In this document: piece after piece, positions 1 to 9,616 of the stretch
Layout of the letters: the number at the start of each line of letters is the position of its first letter
Numbering within the stretch: the first letter of the stretch is position 1
DNA from: Shinella kummerowiae
GTDB taxonomy: Bacteria; Pseudomonadota; Alphaproteobacteria; Rhizobiales; Rhizobiaceae
Direction of reading: 5' to 3'
Length of the DNA: 64,000 nt
Assembly (NCBI RefSeq): GCF_009827055.1
Contig: NZ_WUMK01000006.1
Coordinates: 372,001-436,000 of the forward strand
Position numbers and translations under genes: made by a program
Notes under the pieces: model-generated
Database searches by the model: none
Told to the model about the DNA's origin: nothing
The model's input: only the letters and a program-made list of their open reading frames with translations

Positions 1-2
1 GC

Positions 3-104
3 TTCGGCAGCATCGCTGCCCGGGCCAACGAGCAGCTCACGGCCACGGGCTTTGCCCGCATAAACCGCCCCGTCCAGCTCTTCTCCGAGTTCATCACGCG
101 CTGA
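3..104 (+). CDS. C-terminal end of a protein cut by the window edge
   Basis: An open frame enters from the left edge and ends at a TGA at 102-104. Only 33 residues are visible, ending NRPVQLFSEFITR. I do not recognise the family. The short gap to the next small ORF and the same strand suggest a shared transcript. Too little is visible for a function. Confidence 0.5.
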   Translation, partial: FGSIAARANEQLTATGFARINRPVQLFSEFITR

Positions 105-145
105 GTGAAATCCTTCGCCCGCGCCACCGTTTCAAGGAGCAAGCC

Positions 146-289
146 ATGACCAAGATTCGTAAACTGATCGCCGACATTGCCGACATCCGCGTCGCCGTGA
201 ATGCTGCCCGGGAATATTCCGTGCTGGCCTCGCTGCCGCGCGATGCCGCCCAGCGCCGCGATCCGCTCAAGGCCTTCCTGCCGAACTGA
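146..289 (+). CDS. small uncharacterised protein, 47 aa
   Basis: The ATG at 146 is preceded by AAGGAG at 134-139, a good ribosome binding site, and the frame closes with TGA at 287. The predicted peptide starts MTKIRKLIADIADIRVAV and reads as one amphipathic helix followed by a basic segment (RDAAQRRDPLKAF). There is no signal peptide, membrane segment or cysteine. The family is not recognised. The strong ribosome binding site and protein-like composition support a real gene. It may share a transcript with the truncated gene upstream. Confidence 0.5.
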   Translation: MTKIRKLIADIADIRVAVNAAREYSVLASLPRDAAQRRDPLKAFLPN

Positions 290-367
290 GGTCCGGCCGC
301 GGCTTTGAAACCGGCTGCCGCCGTGGTACCATCATCATCGTGAGGAGGTGAGACGCCTTTCTCCGGT

Positions 368-400
368 GGAGACCGGGCCGAAGCCCGATCTCCGTTTTCT
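368..400 (+). terminator. GC-rich hairpin with U-tract on the plus strand
   Basis: The arms GGAGACCGGGC (368-378) and GCCCGATCTCC (383-393) pair over 11 positions with one wobble and close on a 4-base loop (CGAA). They are followed by GTTTTCT. Read on the plus strand this is a classical intrinsic terminator. On the minus strand the same hairpin sits right after the stop codon of the 21-residue ORF, where it has a UUCG loop but no U-tract. Confidence 0.6.
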
Positions 401-465
401 TAGCTGATTGTCAGGGTGAACCGCCAAGTCCTGAACCTGATCGTCAGCGTAAGCCGGATTTTCAA
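400..465 (-). CDS. putative 21-residue beta-hairpin-like peptide
   Basis: A TTG start at 463-465 lies 8 nt after AAGGAGG on the minus strand, and the frame ends with TAA at 400. The peptide alternates hydrophobic residues (I, L, L, I, F) with Lys/Arg/Thr, shifts register at an R-T-W turn, then alternates again. It therefore reads as two short amphipathic strands with a strongly cationic face. It is too small for routine gene calling. The case rests on the strong ribosome binding site, the strict alternation and the hairpin at the stop codon. The start is a weak TTG, and function is unknown. Confidence 0.35.
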   Translation of the reverse strand: MKIRLTLTIRFRTWRFTLTIS

Positions 466-665
466 ACGTCTCACCTCCTTTCGTCTTGCCGAGATTTCCC
501 GGCGGATTGTTGTAACACAACCCTTCCGCGAATTCGCTGAATTCCGGTCCTTCGCAAATCTTCTTGCTTACGTCAGTCACTGTCGCAGTGGACAGCGCGC
601 CGTCGCCGCAATAGAGCGACACTCCGAAACAGAATGCGCAACCTGCGCCCTCTCCCGGAGCCCCC

Positions 666-1946
666 ATGCTGGCGAGCCTTGTCTCCATCCTGAGCCTGAT
701 GTTGTCCACGCTGCTGATGATGGTGGCGTTCGGCCTGCAGAGTTATGTCGTGCCGGTGCGGGCGGTTGCAGAAGGCTGGTCAACGCAGACGATCGCAATG
801 ATCGCGACGGGCTATACGGTCGGGTTCACGCTCTCCTGCGTCGTCACGCCGAAATTCGTGCTGCTTGTTGGCCATGTGCGGGTCTTCGTGGCGCTGATCA
901 CGCTGCTCGCCATTGCGATCCTGCTGTGTGCGCTCGTCGTCGACTGGCGGGCGTGGATGCTGTTTCGCGCCATTTCCGGTTTCGCCATCTCCGGCAGCTA
1001 TCTTATCATCGAAAGCTGGCTGAACGAACGCGTGACCAACGAGAATCGCGGCTCCGTCTTCTCGATCTACCTGATCACCACGATGGTCGGCACGATCGGC
1101 GGGCAATATCTCGTGCCGCTCGGCGATCCGTCCAACACCTCGCTGTTCATCCTGTGCGGCATCATCTTCTCGGTAGCACTTTTGCCGACCGCCCTCACCT
1201 CCTCGCCGCTTCCCGCCCCGCCGACGCAGGCTCGCTTCGACCTACCCAAACTCTACCGGCGCTCGCCCGTCGCCGTCGTCGGCGCGTTTCTTGCCGGCGC
1301 GCTTTCCGGCGCCTGGCTCAACCTCGGCGGCGTGTTCACACAGCGCACCGGCCTGTCGACCGCGGAAGGCGCGACATTGCTTGCCTGCGTGCTGCTCGGC
1401 AGCGCGCTTGCGCAAATTCCGATCGGCCGCGCCTCGGACCGCATGGACCGTCGCCTTGTCATGGTCGTCTGCGGCATTGTCGGCACGATTTCCTGCCTGG
1501 TGATGTCAATGGTAGCCGGTGGGCCGGCAATGGTGCTTTATGCGGTCGCAGCCTTCGTCGGCTCGGTCATCTTCCCGATCTATGCGCTGAACGTGGCGCA
1601 TGCCAACGACCGCGCCCAGCCAAACGAATATGTCGAGGTCTCCTCGGGCATGATGATCGTCTATGGCTTCGGCACGATTTCCGGGCCGCTGATGGTCGGC
1701 CCCATCATGGACCGCTTCGGCCCCGGTTCGTTGTTTGCGGTGCTCGCCGTCTATTTCGCGCTCTACGGCGCCTATGCCGCCTGGCGCATCAGCCGGCGCG
1801 AAGCCAATGAAGGCCTCGTTAGCAAGACGGACTATCAGGCGATGTCGGCGCAGCCGCTTGGCGCCGATGCCGCCGCTGCAGCCCTCCAGCCGGATGCCGT
1901 GACGGACGAGCGGGTCGAGGACACGACGACTCCGGAATGGCGTTGA
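666..1946 (+). CDS. MFS transporter, YcaD-like exporter
   Basis: This 426-residue integral membrane protein shows the hydrophobic pattern of the major facilitator superfamily, with about twelve membrane segments. A typical loop between TM2 and TM3 reads VVTPKFVLLVGHVRVF, and TM5 carries ISGSYLIIESWLNER, as in the YcaD/sugar-efflux-like branch. The second half repeats the fold (GRASDRMDRRLVM is the loop 8-9 motif). The C-terminal 50 residues after TM12 are hydrophilic, Ala/Asp-rich and probably cytoplasmic. Substrate cannot be predicted. The ATG at 666 follows CCCGGAG. No partner gene is evident; the next gene is convergent. Confidence 0.85.
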   Translation: MLASLVSILSLMLSTLLMMVAFGLQSYVVPVRAVAEGWSTQTIAMIATGYTVGFTLSCVVTPKFVLLVGHVRVFVALITLLAIAILLCALVVDWRAWMLFRAISGFAISGSYLIIESWLNERVTNENRGSVFSIYLITTMVGTIGGQYLVPLGDPSNTSLFILCGIIFSVALLPTALTSSPLPAPPTQARFDLPKLYRRSPVAVVGAFLAGALSGAWLNLGGVFTQRTGLSTAEGATLLACVLLGSALAQIPIGRASDRMDRRLVMVVCGIVGTISCLVMSMVAGGPAMVLYAVAAFVGSVIFPIYALNVAHANDRAQPNEYVEVSSGMMIVYGFGTISGPLMVGPIMDRFGPGSLFAVLAVYFALYGAYAAWRISRREANEGLVSKTDYQAMSAQPLGADAAAAALQPDAVTDERVEDTTTPEWR

Positions 1947-1971
1947 TCCCGCGCGAAAACTGGACCTGCTT

Positions 1972-2910
1972 TTACCCCTGCGGCAGCTTATGGCGAAGCT
2001 CCGCCCGGCGCTTCAGGTTGAGTTGGTGTTCGCGGAAGATCACGAAGATGCCGGCGCTGACGACAACGGCGGTACCGATCAGCATGGGACCGGTGGGCAC
2101 GTCGCCAAACAGGAAATAGCCGATGATGAGGCCGAGCACGATCGACGTGTATTCGAACGGCGCGATGGTCGACACGTCGGCATAGCGGTAGCTCGACGTC
2201 AGCAGGATCTGGGCGATGCCGCCGCAAAAGCCGGCAAGCGCCATCAGGCCGAGCGACTGCCAGCTCAGCGCGATCCACCCGAACGGTAGCGTGCCGAGCG
2301 AAAAGATCGAGGCGAACAGCGAGAAATACAGCACGATCGTCGGCGTGCGCTCGGTCTGCACCAGCTTGCGCACCAGCACCATCGCGAAGGAGCCGAGCAC
2401 GGCAAAAGCCAACATGGCGAGCACGCCCATGGCTTCCGACGAGCCGATGCCTCCCATGCGGAAGAGCGTGAGGCGCGGCCAGCTGATGATGGCAACACCC
2501 AGCAGGCCGATTAGTACGGCCGACCAGCGATAGATGCCGACCTTTTCCTTGAGGAAGACCGCCGCGACGACCACGGTGACGAGCGGCAGAGCGTAACCGA
2601 GCGCGATCGATTCCGGCAAGGGCAGGTGAATGAGGCCATAGAAGCCGAAGCCCATGGAGAGAATACCGATGAAGCCGCGTTTCAAATGCCCGAAGATGTC
2701 GTTGGTGCGGAAGGCATCGCGCAACTGGCCGTGCATGGCGAGGAACACAAGGATCGGCACCATGGCGAAGGCAGAGCGCAGGAAGGTGATCTGCCCTGCC
2801 GCGAGGTCCTTGCCGGCCGCCTTGATGAGCGCGGACATGCAGAGAAAGATCACAACGGAGGCGACCTTGAGGAAAATCCCCTTCATGGGATCGGAAGACT
2901 GCGTGTCCAT
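1972..2910 (-). CDS. EamA/DMT-family permease
   Basis: The product has 312 residues from the Met at 2910; the frame also allows Mets at 2943 and 2886. It contains two EamA repeats of about five membrane segments each, the second opening near LAMLAFAVLGSFAMVLVRKL. FLRSAFAMVPILVFLAMHG in the first repeat and SYRYADVSTIAPFEYTSIV in the second are typical of inner-membrane drug/metabolite exporters of the RhaT/EamA type. The C-terminus is short and basic. Substrate is unknown. The gene is convergent with the MFS gene and divergent from pepN. Confidence 0.85.
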   Translation of the reverse strand: MDTQSSDPMKGIFLKVASVVIFLCMSALIKAAGKDLAAGQITFLRSAFAMVPILVFLAMHGQLRDAFRTNDIFGHLKRGFIGILSMGFGFYGLIHLPLPESIALGYALPLVTVVVAAVFLKEKVGIYRWSAVLIGLLGVAIISWPRLTLFRMGGIGSSEAMGVLAMLAFAVLGSFAMVLVRKLVQTERTPTIVLYFSLFASIFSLGTLPFGWIALSWQSLGLMALAGFCGGIAQILLTSSYRYADVSTIAPFEYTSIVLGLIIGYFLFGDVPTGPMLIGTAVVVSAGIFVIFREHQLNLKRRAELRHKLPQG

Positions 2911-3233
2911 GCGCGACTCATCATGGCCGACAGGCCATGGCAACAGATTTCAGGGAGACCGGAGAACCGATTCAGAGAGCAGCAACTCTAGCGCGGTTGG
3001 CGGGCGGATAGGATGAATTCTGGTGATGCATCGCGGATAATTTTGATCGGAGATGCGGGAGAGGCAACCGTGCCGCCATGGCACAAATTTATGATTTCCC
3101 GTTCTTCGCGGAAATGAGATGTTAAACGAATACGCATATCTATTCGTGGAACTTGGGGGCAGACCGTCCCGGCGATCCACCGTACCATGCACAAGGGGAA
3201 CGGGCGCCGGACGGCAAAGAGCAGGACACATCC
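2911..3233. promoter_or_regulatory. divergent intergenic region between EamA permease and pepN, with inverted repeat
   Basis: About 320 bp separate the two divergent start codons, so promoters for both should lie here. The clearest element is a 7-bp inverted repeat, ACGAATA at 3126-3132 and TATTCGT at 3141-3147, with an 8-nt AT-rich spacer. It lies about 85 bp upstream of the pepN ATG and is the right size for a dimeric regulator. A smaller dyad, GTGCC-N5-GGCAC, lies near 3070-3084. The regulators are unknown. Confidence 0.35.
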
Positions 3234-5882
3234 ATGCGGACTGAGAACGGCCAGATCATCCACCTGGCGGACTATCGCCAGACTGACTTCGTTCTCGAGC
3301 GCGTCGATCTGACCTTCGAACTGGACCCGACGGAGACCAAGGTGGAGGCTCGGCTGATCTTCCATCGCCGCGACGGCGTCGATCCCGCCGCCCCGCTCGT
3401 TCTCGACGGCGACGAGCTCACCATGACGAGCCTGCTCTTCGACCAGATGGAGCTGGATGCGGCCCGCTACGACGCCACGCCCGACAGCCTGACGATCCGT
3501 GATCTTCCGGCAAGCGAGCCATTCGAGATCACCATCACCACAATGATCAATCCCGAGGCCAACACCCAGCTGATGGGCCTCTATCGCACGAACGGCGTGT
3601 ACTGCACCCAATGCGAGGCGGAAGGGTTCCGGCGCATCACCTATTTCCCGGACCGGCCGGACGTGCTCGCCGTCTATACGGTCAACATCATCGCCGACAA
3701 GGCGAACTGCCCGTTGCTGCTGTCGAACGGCAATTTTCTTGGTGGCGCCGGTTATGGTGAAGGCAAACACTTCGCCGCCTGGTTCGATCCGCACCCGAAA
3801 CCGTCCTACCTCTTCGCGCTCGTTGCCGGTGACCTCGGCGTGGTGGAAGACACGTTCACGACGATGTCGGGCCGTGAGGTAACGCTGAAGATCTATGTCG
3901 AACACGGCAAGGAGCCGCGCGCGGCCTATGCCATGGATGCGCTGAAGCGTTCCATGAAATGGGACGAAGAGGTCTTCGGCCGCGAATACGATCTCGACAT
4001 CTTCATGATCGTCGCCGTGTCCGACTTCAACATGGGCGCCATGGAGAACAAGGGGCTCAACGTCTTCAACGACAAATATGTGCTGGCCGACCCGGAAATC
4101 GCGACCGACCAGGATTACGCGAATATCGAGGCGATCATCGCGCATGAATATTTCCACAACTGGACCGGCAACCGCGTTACCTGCCGCGACTGGTTCCAGC
4201 TGTGCCTCAAGGAAGGCCTTACGGTCTATCGTGACCACGAATTCTCCGCCGACCAGCGCTCGCGCGCCGTCAAGCGCATCGCCGAGGTGCGGCACCTGAA
4301 GTCGGAGCAGTTCCCGGAGGATGCCGGCCCGCTCGCCCATCCGGTGCGCCCGACAAAATATCGTGAAATCAACAACTTCTACACGACGACCGTCTACGAA
4401 AAAGGCTCCGAGGTGACGCGCATGATCGCCACCATCGTTGGCCGCGACGGTTTCAAGAAGGGCATGGACCTCTATTTCGAGCGTCATGACGGTGATGCCG
4501 CAACGATCGAGGATTTCGTGAAATGCTTCGAAGAGGCGAACGGTGTCGACCTCGGCCAGTTCTCGCTCTGGTACCATCAGGCCGGCACGCCGCTCGTCAG
4601 CGTCTCGTCGAGCTATGACCAGGCGAAGGGTGAATTCACGCTGTCGCTCGAACAGATGATCCCGCCGACGCCGGGCCAGAGCGCGAAGGAGCCGATGCAT
4701 ATTCCGCTGCGCTTCGGCCTGATCTCCGCCGATGGCTCCGAAGCCACGCCAGGCGCCGTCAGCGGCGCGGACGTCACAGACGACGTGCTGCATCTCAAGG
4801 AGCGCCGCCAGACGGTGACCTTCTCCGGCATCGCTTCGCGCCCGGTCGTTTCGCTCAACCGCAGTTTTTCGGCGCCGATCAACCTGCATTTCGAGCAGGC
4901 GCCGGCCGACCTCGCCCATATCGCACGCTACGACGCCGACCTCTTCTCGCGCTGGCAGGCGCTGAACGATCTGGCGTTGCCGAACCTCGTGGAGGCGGCG
5001 CGCAAGACGCGGGCCGGCGAGCCGGTCGAGACGAATGCGGTTCTCGCCGATACGCTGATCGCGATCGCCGGCGATGAGGCCCTGGAGCCCGCCTTCCGGG
5101 CGCAGGCGCTCGCCCTGCCCTCCGAATCCGACATTGCCCGCGAACTCGGCAGCAACAACGATCCCGACGCCATCCGCACCGGACGCGAAGCCGTGCTCGC
5201 CTTCGTGGCGAACCGCGATCCGGCCGTCTTCGCCTCGCTTTTCGAGCGCCATCAGCTTCAGGGCGCCTTCACGCCGGATGCAGCCGGTGCCGGCCATCGC
5301 GCGCTGCGCAATGCGGCACTCGCCTACCTCGCCGTCGCCGATGGCACGCCGGCCCGCGCCGCGCAGGCCTTTGCGGCCGCCGACAACATGACGGACCTGA
5401 GCGCGGCACTGACCGTGCTGGCGCACCGCTTCCCGGACGTCGCCGAGACCGCGCATGCGCTGGAAACCTTCCGCGCCCGCTTTGCCGACAACGCGCTGGT
5501 CATCGACAAGTGGTTCTCCATCCAGTCGACCATTCCGGGCGACGGCGCGCTGGCGCGCGTCAAGGCGCTGATGACGAGCCCGCACTTCAACAAGTCGAAC
5601 CCGAACCGCGTGCGCGCCCTCGTCGGCACCTACGCCTTCTCGAACCCGACCGGCTTCAACCGGGCGGACGGTGAAGGCTACCGCTTCCTCGCGGATCAGA
5701 TTCTCGAGATCGACCCGAAGAACCCGCAGCTTGCCGCCCGCATTCTCACATCGATGCGGTCGTGGCGCGCGCTGGAGGACGTGCGCTCCGACCACGCCCG
5801 CAACGCGCTGCGGGCGATCGCTGCGGGCGAAAAGCTCTCCTCCGACGTTTCCGACATCGTGGAGCGCATGCTGAAGGGCTGA
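3234..5882 (+). CDS. pepN: aminopeptidase N (M1 family metallopeptidase)
   Basis: This 882-residue cytosolic zinc aminopeptidase of the proteobacterial PepN type (E. coli PepN is about 870) removes N-terminal residues from peptides. The substrate-anchoring GAMEN motif is at residues 268-272. The zinc site is HEYFH at 304-308, with the third ligand Glu327 in CLKEGLT. The long C-terminal alpha-helical region begins around residue 540 (HFEQAPADLAHIARYD). The ATG at 3234 is preferred over an in-frame codon at 3153 because it starts the conserved N-terminus (NGQIIHLADYRQTDF) and has AGGAC nearby. It is convergent with the next gene, with only 4 bp between stops. Confidence 0.95.
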   Translation: MRTENGQIIHLADYRQTDFVLERVDLTFELDPTETKVEARLIFHRRDGVDPAAPLVLDGDELTMTSLLFDQMELDAARYDATPDSLTIRDLPASEPFEITITTMINPEANTQLMGLYRTNGVYCTQCEAEGFRRITYFPDRPDVLAVYTVNIIADKANCPLLLSNGNFLGGAGYGEGKHFAAWFDPHPKPSYLFALVAGDLGVVEDTFTTMSGREVTLKIYVEHGKEPRAAYAMDALKRSMKWDEEVFGREYDLDIFMIVAVSDFNMGAMENKGLNVFNDKYVLADPEIATDQDYANIEAIIAHEYFHNWTGNRVTCRDWFQLCLKEGLTVYRDHEFSADQRSRAVKRIAEVRHLKSEQFPEDAGPLAHPVRPTKYREINNFYTTTVYEKGSEVTRMIATIVGRDGFKKGMDLYFERHDGDAATIEDFVKCFEEANGVDLGQFSLWYHQAGTPLVSVSSSYDQAKGEFTLSLEQMIPPTPGQSAKEPMHIPLRFGLISADGSEATPGAVSGADVTDDVLHLKERRQTVTFSGIASRPVVSLNRSFSAPINLHFEQAPADLAHIARYDADLFSRWQALNDLALPNLVEAARKTRAGEPVETNAVLADTLIAIAGDEALEPAFRAQALALPSESDIARELGSNNDPDAIRTGREAVLAFVANRDPAVFASLFERHQLQGAFTPDAAGAGHRALRNAALAYLAVADGTPARAAQAFAAADNMTDLSAALTVLAHRFPDVAETAHALETFRARFADNALVIDKWFSIQSTIPGDGALARVKALMTSPHFNKSNPNRVRALVGTYAFSNPTGFNRADGEGYRFLADQILEIDPKNPQLAARILTSMRSWRALEDVRSDHARNALRAIAAGEKLSSDVSDIVERMLKG

Positions 5883-5886
5883 GCCC

Positions 5887-6255
5887 TCACTTGTCCGGCG
5901 GGCAGACGCGGACCCGGTGACCATCCGGGTCCAGCGCGACGAAGGTGCGGCCGAAGACAGCGGTGAACGGCGGCTGCTCGATGGCGATGCCGTCCGCTTT
6001 CCAGTTGTCATGCAGCGCGTCGATCGCCGCATCGCCATCCACGACGATGGCGATTTCCGAGCGGTTGCCGGTACCGCCGGAGACGAACTCCGTCGACGTG
6101 GTCGACCAGAGGCCGAGACCGAGGCCGTTTCCGAAATCGAAACCGACATAACCGGGTGTCTCGAACACGGGCGGCCGGTCGAGAATTGTTTCGTAGAAGC
6201 GGCTGCTGCGCGCAGGATCTTCGACATAGAGGATCAGGAGACCGGGAGAGATCAT
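5887..6255 (-). CDS. VOC-family (glyoxalase/bleomycin-resistance fold) protein
   Basis: The product has 122 residues from the ATG at 6255, preceded by AAAGGA 8 nt upstream. It has the two beta-alpha-beta-beta-beta modules of the vicinal oxygen chelate fold: LILYVEDPARSSRFYETIL opens the first, and FGRTFVALDPDGHRVRVCPP closes the second. Such small single-domain members often act as dimers in resistance or dioxygenase-like chemistry; the substrate is unknown. It is divergent from a WYL regulator with only 74 bp between starts and a perfect palindrome in between, so that regulator probably controls it. Confidence 0.85.
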   Translation of the reverse strand: MISPGLLILYVEDPARSSRFYETILDRPPVFETPGYVGFDFGNGLGLGLWSTTSTEFVSGGTGNRSEIAIVVDGDAAIDALHDNWKADGIAIEQPPFTAVFGRTFVALDPDGHRVRVCPPDK

Positions 6256-6302
6256 GGGATGTGTCCTTTCATTGCTTTGACGGACGGAACCTAGGCGACA
6301 CC

Positions 6303-6321
6303 ACTGCCAGAAAATGGCAGT
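6303..6321. promoter_or_regulatory. palindromic operator between VOC gene and WYL regulator
   Basis: ACTGCCA (6303-6309) and TGGCAGT (6315-6321) form a perfect 7-bp inverted repeat with a 5-nt AT-only-except-G spacer. It sits 9 nt upstream of the regulator ATG and 48 nt upstream of the VOC start. YafY-type HTH/WYL regulators commonly control a divergent VOC gene through such a TGCCA-type palindrome; the specific link here is inferred. Confidence 0.6.
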
Positions 6322-6329
6322 ATGCATTC

Positions 6330-7055
6330 ATGGTTCGCTCAGAAAGACTGCTCGCCCTCCTCCAGGTTCTCCGGCGCCATCGCTACCCGGTAAGCGGCGC
6401 GATGCTTGCGCAGGAAACCGGTGTCAGCATACGCACGCTCTACCGGGACATCGCCTCCTTGCAGGCGCAGGGTGCGGACATAGAAGGCGAACCGGGCGTC
6501 GGATACGTGCTGCGGCCCGGCTTCATGCTGCCGCCGCTGATGTTCTCGCATGTCGAGCTGGAGGCCCTTATCCTCGGTTTCCGCTGGGTGCAGAAATTCG
6601 CCGACACGCCGGTGACGAAGGCGGCATCCGACGCGCTTGCCAAGATATCGGCCGTTCTGCCGGCGGACCTGCAGGACGAACTGGAAAACAGTGCCCTGCT
6701 CGTCGGCCCGCGCAGGATCGTCGATACCGAGGTGGTCGATCTTGTCCTTCTCCGCGCGGCAATCCGCCGGGAACGCAAGCTCCGGCTGGCCTATGCAGAC
6801 GGTGCGGGCAGGTTTTCCGAGCGCGTCATCTGGCCCATTGCGCTTGGCTATTTCGAGGACACGCGCATGCTGGTGGCGTGGTGCGAACAGCGCTGGGACT
6901 TCCGGCATTTCCGCACCGATCGCATGCGTGAAATCGCCCTTGTCGAGACACGGTATCCCCGCCGGCGCGCGCAGCTCCTCAAGGAATGGCGGGATATGGA
7001 GAACGGTCCACGGCGGCGCGAGGGGGCGCCAACATGCGCGGACCCACCCGCGTAA
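6330..7055 (+). CDS. YafY-type HTH/WYL transcriptional regulator
   Basis: The product has 241 residues from the ATG at 6330. The N-terminal winged helix-turn-helix covers residues 1-60 (RHRYPVSGAMLAQETGVSI, then RTLYRDIASLQAQG, the DNA-reading helix). The C-terminal WYL-type sensor domain spans about 135-225 and includes IRRERKLRLAYADGAG, a WPIALGYFEDTRMLVAWCE core strand, and a C-terminal arm DFRHFRTDRMREI. The family binds small ligands or nucleic acids and usually acts on a neighbouring operon. The divergent VOC gene and shared palindrome point to local autoregulation. Confidence 0.85.
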   Translation: MVRSERLLALLQVLRRHRYPVSGAMLAQETGVSIRTLYRDIASLQAQGADIEGEPGVGYVLRPGFMLPPLMFSHVELEALILGFRWVQKFADTPVTKAASDALAKISAVLPADLQDELENSALLVGPRRIVDTEVVDLVLLRAAIRRERKLRLAYADGAGRFSERVIWPIALGYFEDTRMLVAWCEQRWDFRHFRTDRMREIALVETRYPRRRAQLLKEWRDMENGPRRREGAPTCADPPA

Positions 7056-7079
7056 ACTGCAAAATTCCACCTCTGAGAA

Positions 7080-7168
7080 ATGGTTAATAAAGTTCTACTT
7101 TTTCCTCTGGACAAGCCGAATCACAATTGATTCATTAGGGTAGATTCGGGCGAGCGACGCGCCGAATC
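7080..7168. promoter_or_regulatory. pleC upstream region: four GANTC sites and a CtrA half-site
   Basis: The 140-bp gap before pleC holds four GANTC sequences, the CcrM methylation target, at 7118-7122, 7129-7133, 7143-7147 and 7164-7168. At 7080-7087 ATGGTTAA reads TTAACCAT on the other strand, an exact CtrA half-site. The GANTC copies form two dyads: GAATC/GATTC, and GATTCGG/CCGAATC with a 12-nt gap (the sequence between 7149 and 7161). Seen directly: the motifs. Inferred: cell-cycle control by methylation and CtrA. Confidence 0.5.
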
Positions 7169-7195
7169 ACAAGAGGCTTACAAGGTTTGAAGATT

Positions 7196-9541
<2,346 letters not shown>

Positions 9542-9557
9542 CCGATGTCACATCATG

Positions 9558-9584
9558 AAAGCCAGGGCATCCGTCCCGGCTTTT
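9558..9584 (+). terminator. intrinsic terminator downstream of pleC
   Basis: AAAGCC (9558-9563) pairs with GGCTTT (9578-9583), enclosing an inner GGG/CCC stem. A T-run TTTT is at 9581-9584. It lies 17 nt after the pleC stop codon. Confidence 0.6.
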
Positions 9585-9616
9585 GCGTTAGCGGCGTATC
9601 CACTGAAGGAAATGGG

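Larger units (their letters stand above)
343..479. repeat. 13-bp inverted repeat containing Shine-Dalgarno sequences
   Basis: AGGAGGTGAGACG lies at 343-355, and its exact reverse complement lies at 467-479. Both copies contain the Shine-Dalgarno core AGGAGG, one on each strand. In a minus-strand transcript the first copy is the ribosome binding site of the tiny ORF at 400-465. The second copy, about 110 nt downstream, could pair with it and hide it. Seen directly: the perfect 13-bp arms. Inferred: any regulatory pairing. Confidence 0.6.

Noticed and set aside
335-709. 124-codon minus-strand frame near the left edge
   Set aside because: It runs through the inverted repeat, the hairpin and the start of the MFS gene in another frame; no family resemblance. 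The nested TTG-started 21-codon frame has the better ribosome binding site.
2988-6227. 1079-codon open frame on the minus strand
   Set aside because: It is antisense to pepN, which has all M1 motifs. The translation is Arg/Val/Gly-rich without domains, a GC-rich third-position shadow.
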